Shown here: positions 7,536 through 13,883 of the stretch, one piece after another
Position numbering within the stretch: position 1 is the stretch's first letter
Layout of the letters: every line of letters starts with the position of its first letter
NCBI GenBank assembly: GCA_023460575.1
Contig: JAEWPQ010000170.1
Span: forward strand, 1-15,643
DNA length: 15,643 nt
Origin: Bacillota bacterium
GTDB taxonomy: Bacteria > Bacillota > Clostridia > Lachnospirales > Lachnospiraceae
Direction of reading: 5' to 3'
Notes under the pieces: model-generated
Databases searched by the model: none
Seen by the model: only the letters and a program-made list of their open reading frames with translations
Told to the model about the DNA's origin: nothing
Translations under genes and position numbers: made by a program

Positions 7536-8891
7536 TTATTTCTTACTCATAATGCTGTTGGCCCCGTTAAAGAATTCTTCAGCGGCCGTTTTGGCATCAT
7601 ACACACCATAGCACAACTGTTCCTGTACCTGATTTAACAGATTTGAAACTTCGCTTGCACCGTCTGGCTGGGGCGGATTAATGGGGGAACAATTTGGTGT
7701 AACAACTTCATTGACATAATGAATGACCTTCTGTTCCACATCACTCATCTTCGGTGCCAGTTCATTTGCAATAACACTGGAAGCCGGAACTCCCCGTTCA
7801 CCCAGTAAAATGTTGTTTGCATCGCTGGAATTAGTTAAAAAGTCAATAACCTTCACTGCTTCTTCGGGATTCTTTGAATGAGCTCCCACAGAAAAGAACT
7901 GGCTGGATTTTAAATAACCGGATTTCTTCGGATCTGCTGACGGCCAGGTAGTGATACCGATCTCCATACCCTCCGGAGCTGCTTTTTGCATTGCAGTCAG
8001 CTGGTTTGAGTTATAAAAAGCGCACCAGGACATGGTTTCAGGACTGGATCCGTAAACAAGGGGTTCCTGCTCCACTGAACCAATGGAAAGTTCAGCAAAT
8101 ACACCCGGATCTATAAACCACCCCTCCTTTATTCCTGTTTCATACATCTGGAAAAATGGAAGGTAATCTTTTTCCTCTCCGCCCATCTTCTTATCTCCAT
8201 AGAGAACAACATCATTTCCTCTCATAAAATAATCCAGATAAGCACCTGCATTGTAATAAGCAATGTTTGTTTTATACCCGGTCTTCTCATAAACCTCCCG
8301 GCATAAATCAATAAATTCATCAGTAGTCATATAATCCTTCACAACAATTCCATTTTTGTCCAGAAGTGTCTTATTATACAGCAGTGAAGGTGCATTAATT
8401 CCTGCACAGACCGCATACACCCCGCCGTTCACCGTACCGCTTGCCATGGTATTGGCAGAGATATTTGAGACATCCAAAGTACCATCTTTCATATAGGGCG
8501 TCAAATCCACCAGAAGTCCGTTTTTTACATACTGGTCAATAAACGAATAGTCCATCTGGACAATATCGGGAATTGCCTGGCCTGCTGCAGAAGTAGCCAG
8601 TTTATTCCAATAATCAGACCACTCAGAGAACTGACCTTCTATAACCGTACCAGGATTCTGCTCTGTATATAAATCAAGTGCCGCCTGTGTTTTCTCGTTT
8701 CTGACCTGATTTCCCCACCAACACATGGTTAGTTTTAAATCTCCGCCTTCATTCCCCCCGGCTGCTTTTGCGGTATCTGCTGCAGCTTCCGCCGTTGTAT
8801 CTGCCGTAGTGGCTGTATCACCGCCGCCGCATCCGGACAGGGACGCTGCCGCCATAGCTGCTGCGATAAGTAACGCAATACTTTTCTTCAT
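7536..8891 (-). CDS. Extracellular solute-binding lipoprotein, CUT1 family
   Basis: This 451-residue protein begins with a lipoprotein signal peptide (MKKSIALLIAAAMAAASLSGC). The lipobox LSGC has the lipidated Cys at residue 21, followed by a Gly/Thr/Ala-rich linker of about 30 residues. The rest has the two-lobed type 1 sugar-binding fold: an early KLTMCWWGNQ strand, TQAALDLYTEQNPG, then NKLATSAAGQAIPDIVQMD. It captures the oligosaccharide outside the membrane and hands it to the two permeases. The start at 8891 is supported by GGAGGAAGG 4 bases upstream; the ATG at 8906 would place that site inside the coding region. It is the first gene of the transporter operon, behind the promoter at 8935-8963. 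Confidence 0.94.
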   Translation of the reverse strand: MKKSIALLIAAAMAAASLSGCGGGDTATTADTTAEAAADTAKAAGGNEGGDLKLTMCWWGNQVRNEKTQAALDLYTEQNPGTVIEGQFSEWSDYWNKLATSAAGQAIPDIVQMDYSFIDQYVKNGLLVDLTPYMKDGTLDVSNISANTMASGTVNGGVYAVCAGINAPSLLYNKTLLDKNGIVVKDYMTTDEFIDLCREVYEKTGYKTNIAYYNAGAYLDYFMRGNDVVLYGDKKMGGEEKDYLPFFQMYETGIKEGWFIDPGVFAELSIGSVEQEPLVYGSSPETMSWCAFYNSNQLTAMQKAAPEGMEIGITTWPSADPKKSGYLKSSQFFSVGAHSKNPEEAVKVIDFLTNSSDANNILLGERGVPASSVIANELAPKMSDVEQKVIHYVNEVVTPNCSPINPPQPDGASEVSNLLNQVQEQLCYGVYDAKTAAEEFFNGANSIMSKK

Positions 8892-8934
8892 AAAACCTTC
8901 CTCCATTCATTTTTTTGCATATCAGGCGTTTTTC

Positions 8935-8963
8935 ATTATACTTCCCCGTATTATTCCAGTAAA
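8935..8963 (-). promoter_or_regulatory. Promoter of the transporter/GH2 operon
   Basis: On the minus strand TTTACT (8963-8958) is separated by 17 bases from a perfect TATAAT (8940-8935). The -35 is two bases off consensus, as expected for an activator-dependent promoter, and the candidate activator repeats at 8969-8996 abut it. The -10 lies 43 bases upstream of the binding-protein start. Confidence 0.75.
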
Positions 8964-8968
8964 TGATT

Positions 8969-8996
8969 AAAACCGGCTTCCAGGTTGAAAAAACCG
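8969..8996 (-). promoter_or_regulatory. Candidate response-regulator binding repeats
   Basis: The 7-base word CGGTTTT occurs on the minus strand at 8996-8990 and again at 8975-8969. The copies are 21 bases apart, two helical turns, and the nearer copy ends 5 bases from the -35 box. AraC-type regulators commonly bind such paired direct repeats beside the -35. Assignment to the response regulator at 10879-12405 is inference from position. Confidence 0.5.
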
Positions 8997-9036
8997 TGTT
9001 GTGTGTATAATTTGAATAGTTCTTTCCCCTCACCGG

Positions 9037-9065
9037 TTGTATTGGTGTAATGTTTTATATATAAT
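9037..9065 (+). promoter_or_regulatory. Putative promoter of the kinase/regulator/GH105 operon
   Basis: A TATAAT (9060-9065) lies 17 bases downstream of TTGTAT (9037-9042), which matches only the TTG of the -35 consensus. Another TATAAT at 9006-9011 has TTGAAA 15 bases upstream, a poor spacing. The first pair is better placed, 38 bases before the start codon. Confidence 0.5.
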
Positions 9066-9103
9066 TTAGCTGTCATTAGTCCAGTGACCGAAAGGCGGTT
9101 TTT

Positions 9104-10879
9104 ATGAAGCATTTTATAAGAAATCTCTCTTTAAAAAAGAAGATTCATTCCATTGTATTTTTTTGTATTATCCTTTTGGCTCTGGCCTCTCTGTTCAGTA
9201 TACAACTGATTACAAAGGCCAGTCAAAAAGTGCTTTACCAGTCTGTGGCCTCTTCCTTATCCTATACCGGCAAAGAGCTGAATAACCGGCTGGACAATAT
9301 TTCTACAATGGCAGATATGTTTCTGGCTGATACAAATATTCAAAACGGGCTTGGAACATTAAAAGATTCCTCAAGTATTCAGGATCGTTCCATTGCGTAC
9401 AAATCACTTTACGGAGTTTTAAACGAATATTATTTTACCTTCCGGAAAAACAATATTAACTTTATGAGTCTTTATCAGGACCGCTATTCCATTCACACCC
9501 ATATTACAGCCGGCAATACGCTTCCGGAATCCGTCGTTGAAGATCTCGTTTCAAGAGCCAAAGACGCAAGGGGACGAACCGTATGGATTACCGATTACAG
9601 TGATAAGTACGGTCTGTTTATGGTCAAACACTTACTGCGAACAGAATATTTAACTCTTGATCCGTTGGGTACATTGATTGTAAGCATTAATGTTGACGGA
9701 CTCATTAAAGCTGCCACAAACACCAGCCATTTTAATGATGATACCAGCTATATTCTTTCCGGAAAGGAGAATTTAATCTATAATTCTTCCACTATAAAAG
9801 CTGATGAGAAATCTCTTTTCAGCAATTTCTTCCATTCCAGATACGGACTTGTAAATAAGGATGGAAACAGTTTTTTTTACGTCAAAGGAATCATACCGGA
9901 ATATGGCTGGGATTATGTCTGTCTGATTCCCTATGGCAGCATTGCAGATTCTCTCCGCACAAGCCTGGAAGTCTGTCTGATCATCATTGCTGTCTCCATT
10001 GGACTGGCTATCCTGATGTCCTCTTCGTTAATTGACTCCATCACAAGGCATTTTGACAATCTGCTTTTAAAAATGGAACGCTTTGCATCCGGACAAAATG
10101 AGGCTCTCTATGTTTCCTATGATTACAGCAAACGCACCGATGAATTAGGGATTCTGCACTCCTGTTTCGACCAGATGGTGGATAAAGTAAATCAGCTGAT
10201 AAAAACAAATTACCTGAACGAAATACTGATAAAGGAAGCCCAGCTGAAAGCGCTGGAAACACAGATGAATCCCCATTTTTTATACAATACCTTAGAATCA
10301 ATCAACTGGAGGGCAAAAACAATAGGTGCAAAAGATATCTCATCCATGACAGAATCCCTGGGAACGCTTCTTCGCATCACACTGGACCAGAAAAACAAGC
10401 AGGTGCCTTTAAGCAGAGAGCTTGAACTGGTGCAATGTTATATGACCATTCAGAAATACCGGTATGAAGACCGGCTGGAATTTGAAATATCTGCCCCTGA
10501 AAATCTAGTTGAATGTTATGTGTTAAAACTGACTCTCCAGCCCCTTGTGGAAAATGCAATACGCTATGGACTGGAAGAAAATACTGAAGGATGCCGGATC
10601 TTAATTACTGCAGAAGCAGATGGTTCTTCCCTCTTTGTTACAGTCAGAAACAACAGTTCCGCCTTTGAAGAAGACCTTATAAACAAATTGGAAAACCGGG
10701 AAACACAACCTCATGGTTTTGGAATCGGCCTGTTAAATATATCGGAGCGAATGAAGCTGACTTACGGAGATCACTACGGTCTTACTCTCTATAATGAGGA
10801 CGACCAGGCTGTCGCACAGCTTTCTTTTCCTCTGAACCTTCCACCGGATAACATTTTTGAAACGAAAGGAGAATGTTAA
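9104..10879 (+). CDS. YesM-type sensor histidine kinase
   Basis: This 591-residue membrane kinase has a first transmembrane helix at about residues 14-35 (SIVFFCIILLALASLFSIQL), an extracellular sensor region of about 250 residues (probably Cache-like), a second helix at about 290-312 (VCLIIIAVSIGLAILMSSSL), and a HAMP-like linker. The His_kinase domain follows, with phospho-accepting His391 in QMNPHFLYNTLESI, then an HATPase domain with the N-box (LQPLVENAIRYGLEE) and G-box (GFGIGLLNI). This architecture belongs to the LytS/YesM group that senses sugars outside the cell and phosphorylates YesN-type regulators. AAAGG lies 8 bases before the ATG. Its stop codon overlaps the start of the regulator by one base (TAATG), so the two are translationally coupled. 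Confidence 0.94.
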   Translation: MKHFIRNLSLKKKIHSIVFFCIILLALASLFSIQLITKASQKVLYQSVASSLSYTGKELNNRLDNISTMADMFLADTNIQNGLGTLKDSSSIQDRSIAYKSLYGVLNEYYFTFRKNNINFMSLYQDRYSIHTHITAGNTLPESVVEDLVSRAKDARGRTVWITDYSDKYGLFMVKHLLRTEYLTLDPLGTLIVSINVDGLIKAATNTSHFNDDTSYILSGKENLIYNSSTIKADEKSLFSNFFHSRYGLVNKDGNSFFYVKGIIPEYGWDYVCLIPYGSIADSLRTSLEVCLIIIAVSIGLAILMSSSLIDSITRHFDNLLLKMERFASGQNEALYVSYDYSKRTDELGILHSCFDQMVDKVNQLIKTNYLNEILIKEAQLKALETQMNPHFLYNTLESINWRAKTIGAKDISSMTESLGTLLRITLDQKNKQVPLSRELELVQCYMTIQKYRYEDRLEFEISAPENLVECYVLKLTLQPLVENAIRYGLEENTEGCRILITAEADGSSLFVTVRNNSSAFEEDLINKLENRETQPHGFGIGLLNISERMKLTYGDHYGLTLYNEDDQAVAQLSFPLNLPPDNIFETKGEC

Positions 10880-12405
10880 TGCTTAAATTAATAATCGCCG
10901 ATGATGAACGGGTAATACGGGAATCTATTTCAAACCTGATTGACTGGAACAGCCTGGGTATTGAACTGGTGGGAACATGCCGTGATGGAATCGAAGCTTA
11001 TCACATGATTCTCGATGAATCACCCAATATTGTAATGACCGATATCCGCATGCCTGGCCTGTCCGGATTAGAATTAATAGAGCGTATCTATCAAGCCAAT
11101 ATGGATACCCAGTTTATATTGCTGTCCGGATTTGGAGAATTCGAATATGCAAAGCAGGCAATGAAATACCGGGTCCACCACTATCTGCTTAAGCCCTGCA
11201 ACGAAGAACAAATTGTAGAAAGCATGAAAGATATAATAAAGGAATACTTTCACCGCCAGGCTTTTCAGGATTTAAAGGAACGCCAGAAGGCGCTGACTGT
11301 TAATCTCCACCATAGCATTATGGGAAATATTATTAACGAGCAGATCTTTAAATCTGATACTGCAGAGTTTTCCCAGGATTTCTATTCGGGATTTATGGAT
11401 TTTAATCATACCGGTTATGAATTGTGCTTCCTTCACTATTTAGAAGAAGAATACTTAAACTCTGTCTTAAACGGCATTTATGATTATATGACCGAGCATG
11501 CCCCGGGCATTGAGCTATATTGTATCTATGTAAAAAACTCACTGATTTTGTTTTTTGAAAAATATCAGGTTTCCTATGACCAATTTGATTTGTTTATGCA
11601 ATCTCAAAAACCGAAAGAGTTTTCTTTTCAATTAGACTATAAACGTTTCACCTTCAATAGCCTTGCGCAGCTTTTAGAAACTCTGATCGCAAAAATCAGA
11701 CGTTACGGAATGATATATTACATGAATGGACTGGAACCAGTTCCGATCTGCAATTATAAAAATCTGATTACAAAAATTGAGGAACTGACTGCACATTTAA
11801 TCGAGGCAGAAGAACCGGAACGGAAATCCTGTCTGGAGGATCTTACTGCTGCTTTAAATGACATCAGCAATACGGATTTTCTAAAGCAGGCGGGATCACG
11901 GATATTAATTAAACTGGCTACGGAAAGCAGCTATCTGTCATCAGTGGATACGACTGAGTACCTGATGGATCTAAATCAGCAGACTGAATTTTCCGAAATC
12001 CGCCGCATGCTGTGCAAAAAACTAAACGAGATCCTAAAAAAGCCTTCCAGCCGATCTCCCCACTATAGCCCTTTCATCGATAAAATCATACGCTATGTAG
12101 TGGAACATCTGGATGATCCCAATCTTACATTAAAATGCATCGCCGAAAATTATCTTTTCATGAATGTAGATTATGTCAGCAAACGATTCAGTAAGGAAAC
12201 AAAACAAAAATTTTCAAACTACATCACTGCCCTGCGCATTCAGAAAGCCAAGCAATTATTAGCAGAAGGCCATACAGAACAGATCCAATGGGTCGCCCAG
12301 CAGGTAGGGTGTGGAAATAATCCCCAGTATTTCAGCCAGATTTTCAAAAAAAGCACGGGGATGACGCCTAGCGCGTACGCTAAAAAATTAAATGGAGGAG
12401 AATGA
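10879..12405 (+). CDS. YesN-type response regulator with AraC DNA-binding domain
   Basis: This 508-residue cytosolic regulator has an N-terminal receiver domain (about 1-120) with acidic pocket Asp8/Asp9, phospho-acceptor Asp55 (IVMTDIRMPG), conserved Ser83 and Lys105 (YLLKPC). A middle region of about 270 residues has no motif I recognise. The C-terminal AraC/XylS double helix-turn-helix is at about 405-505 (CIAENYLFMNVDYVSKRF, then VAQQVGCGNNPQYFSQIFKK and TGMTPSAY). I chose the ATG at 10879 because AAAGGAG is 7 bases upstream; the ATG at 10873 is only 1 base from it. It is expected to be phosphorylated by the preceding kinase and to activate the divergent transporter promoter. Confidence 0.94.
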   Translation: MLKLIIADDERVIRESISNLIDWNSLGIELVGTCRDGIEAYHMILDESPNIVMTDIRMPGLSGLELIERIYQANMDTQFILLSGFGEFEYAKQAMKYRVHHYLLKPCNEEQIVESMKDIIKEYFHRQAFQDLKERQKALTVNLHHSIMGNIINEQIFKSDTAEFSQDFYSGFMDFNHTGYELCFLHYLEEEYLNSVLNGIYDYMTEHAPGIELYCIYVKNSLILFFEKYQVSYDQFDLFMQSQKPKEFSFQLDYKRFTFNSLAQLLETLIAKIRRYGMIYYMNGLEPVPICNYKNLITKIEELTAHLIEAEEPERKSCLEDLTAALNDISNTDFLKQAGSRILIKLATESSYLSSVDTTEYLMDLNQQTEFSEIRRMLCKKLNEILKKPSSRSPHYSPFIDKIIRYVVEHLDDPNLTLKCIAENYLFMNVDYVSKRFSKETKQKFSNYITALRIQKAKQLLAEGHTEQIQWVAQQVGCGNNPQYFSQIFKKSTGMTPSAYAKKLNGGE

Positions 12406-12406
12406 C

Positions 12407-13519
12407 ATGACAAACAAGGAATTACTTCCGAAAATCCATCTGGTGATGGACAAACTGATGAACCTGGGAGGAGGAAATTACGAAAACGACCGCTCAGTCG
12501 GGAAGGAAGATGCAAGCCGCGGAATCATTGCCAGAGATTTCGGAATTGAAGAATGGGACTGGCCTCAGGGCGTAGGTCTCTATGGATTGTTAAAGCTGCA
12601 GGGATTTTATGCAGATAACCGTTACTTAGAATTCTTTGACAGCTGGTTTCAAAACAATTTACAGAAAGGACTCCCCAGTAAAAATATAAATACCACTGCG
12701 CCCTATCTGGTTTTAGCCGAGCTGCTTGATACATTCAAAAACCCAGATTACGAGAAACTCTGCCTGGATCATGCGCACTGGCTGATGAACGAACTGCCGA
12801 AAACAAAAGAAGGCGGCGTTCAGCATGTGGTAACTGCCATCGGAAACCGGGATGGTGTCTTGTTAAATGATGGAGAAATGTGGATTGATACTTTATTCAT
12901 GGCAGTTCTGTTTCTAAATAAAATGGGACATCGATTCAAAAATGAGGACTGGATAGGTGAGACTCTCCATCAGGTATTACTTCATATTAAATATTTATAT
13001 GACAAGCATACCGGATTGTTTTATCATGGCTGGAGTTTTTCGTTAAACAATAATTTCGGTGGAATTTTCTGGTGCAGAGGCAATTCCTGGTTTACCTATG
13101 GAATACTGGAATTAATTGAGTCATTTGATAAAACTTTTGATCCGGGACTACTCACGTATCTGACAGATACTTACAAAGCCCAGGTGAATGCTTTAAAAGA
13201 TTTACAGGCACCTTCCGGTCTATGGCATACCGTTCTTACTGATCCGGAAAGCTATGAGGAAGTATCCGGATCTGCAGCCATTGCGGCCGGTATCTTAAAA
13301 GGAATTAAAATGGGAATTTTGAATGAATCATATCATGACTGTGCAGCCAGAGCGGTTGAAGGAATCTGCAATAATATAGCGGAAGACGGAACCGTCTTAA
13401 ATGTTTCCGCTGGAACTGGCATGGGATACAATGCAGAACACTATAAAAATATAACGATTCGTCCCATGGCATATGGGCAGTCACTGACCCTGATTTCACT
13501 GATTGAAGCATTAAATTAA
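12407..13519 (+). CDS. GH105 unsaturated uronyl hydrolase (YteR/YesR-like)
   Basis: This 370-residue cytosolic protein has the (alpha/alpha)6-barrel motifs of GH88/GH105: EWDWPQGVGLYGLLK at the N-terminal side, catalytic-type Asp161 in DGEMWIDTLFM, then FYHGWSF and FWCRGNSWFTYGI. These enzymes hydrate and release the 4,5-unsaturated galacturonic or glucuronic acid left by polysaccharide lyases, as in rhamnogalacturonan, ulvan or related glycans. No lyase is encoded nearby, so the substrate probably arrives pre-cleaved. The start at 12407 has GGAGGAG 6 bases upstream, inside the end of the regulator gene, and lies 1 base after its stop; the in-frame ATG at 12392 precedes the ribosome site and is rejected. 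It sits in the regulator operon, not in the transporter operon. Confidence 0.9.
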   Translation: MTNKELLPKIHLVMDKLMNLGGGNYENDRSVGKEDASRGIIARDFGIEEWDWPQGVGLYGLLKLQGFYADNRYLEFFDSWFQNNLQKGLPSKNINTTAPYLVLAELLDTFKNPDYEKLCLDHAHWLMNELPKTKEGGVQHVVTAIGNRDGVLLNDGEMWIDTLFMAVLFLNKMGHRFKNEDWIGETLHQVLLHIKYLYDKHTGLFYHGWSFSLNNNFGGIFWCRGNSWFTYGILELIESFDKTFDPGLLTYLTDTYKAQVNALKDLQAPSGLWHTVLTDPESYEEVSGSAAIAAGILKGIKMGILNESYHDCAARAVEGICNNIAEDGTVLNVSAGTGMGYNAEHYKNITIRPMAYGQSLTLISLIEALN

Positions 13520-13546
13520 CCGGCAGTACCGTTACCAGATATTACT

Positions 13547-13590
13547 AAAAAAGGCGTTGATCTGCTTTCGCAGTTCCACGCCTTTCTTGA
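13547..13590 (+). terminator. Terminator after GH105, usable from both sides
   Basis: The outer 8-bp stem is AAAGGCGT/ACGCCTTT (13550-13557 with 13578-13585), enclosing an inner CTGC-TTTC-GCAG hairpin. On the plus strand it ends CCTTTCTTG, and on the minus strand it ends GCCTTTTTTAG. It lies 30 bases beyond the GH105 stop. Confidence 0.82.
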
Positions 13591-13612
13591 TTACATCAGC
13601 TGACATAAAATA

Positions 13613-13670
13613 TAACAAAAATACCCTGACCTGCAAACAAAACTTTTCATGTGTCCACGAGGTCAGAGTA
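13613..13670 (-). terminator. Long-loop terminator downstream of the right tRNA-Gln
   Basis: An 11-bp stem with one G-U pair (minus strand TACTCTGACCT/AGGTCAGGGTA; 13670-13660 with 13632-13622) encloses a 27-base loop and is followed on the minus strand by TTTTTGTT. It starts 22 bases beyond the tRNA 3' end. The plus-strand side is also pyrimidine- and T-rich (CTTCTTCTTGTTTTT), so it may act from both directions. Confidence 0.7.
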
Positions 13671-13692
13671 CTTCTTCTTGTTTTTATTTTCA

Positions 13693-13764
13693 CTGGGCTA
13701 CAAGGATTCGAACCTTGAGATGACGGAGTCAGAGTCCGTTGCCTTACCGTTTGGCGATAGCCCA
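13693..13764 (-). tRNA. tRNA-Gln (anticodon CTG), right copy
   Basis: The cloverleaf has acceptor stem TGGGCTA/TAGCCCA, anticodon loop CTCTGAC (CTG), T arm CAAGG/CCTTG, discriminator G73 and no encoded CCA. The variable loop (CATCT) has the standard 5 bases. It differs from the left copy at 3735-3807 only in the D loop (AAAC against AAAT) and the variable loop. It has its own promoter and downstream terminator and lies in the same orientation as the other copy. Confidence 0.95.
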
Positions 13765-13780
13765 TCAGTGCAACGAGTGT

Positions 13781-13809
13781 ATTATACTATAGCTATCTGC
13801 TTTGGTCAA
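13781..13809 (-). promoter_or_regulatory. Promoter of the right tRNA-Gln gene
   Basis: TTGACC (13809-13804), a 17-base spacer and a perfect TATAAT (13786-13781) are read on the minus strand, 16 bases from the tRNA 5' end. The spacer sequence is unlike that of the left copy's promoter. Confidence 0.9.
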
Positions 13810-13848
13810 GCACTATTTTACATTTTATTTCCAAATAATCTTAAGACT

Positions 13849-13883
13849 CAGGAAGAGCATTATTGTGCCTAATGCCCTTCCTG
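13849..13883 (-). terminator. Hairpin overlapping the end of the anti-sigma gene
   Basis: A 14-bp stem with one G-U pair (13849-13862 with 13870-13883) and a 7-base loop spans the last codons and the TAG stop of the anti-sigma gene. The minus strand then continues AGTCTTAAGATTATTT, a weak U-tract. It is likely the transcript end of the sigma/anti-sigma operon. Confidence 0.6.

Noticed and set aside
8818..9033. Open frame on the minus strand upstream of and overlapping the binding-protein gene
   Set aside because: It crosses the promoter and the start of the lipoprotein gene in another frame, has no family-like sequence, and its own start lacks a ribosome site.
13532..13765. Open frame through the right tRNA-Gln and the terminators
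   Set aside because: It reads through a clear tRNA and two hairpins, with no recognisable protein motif.
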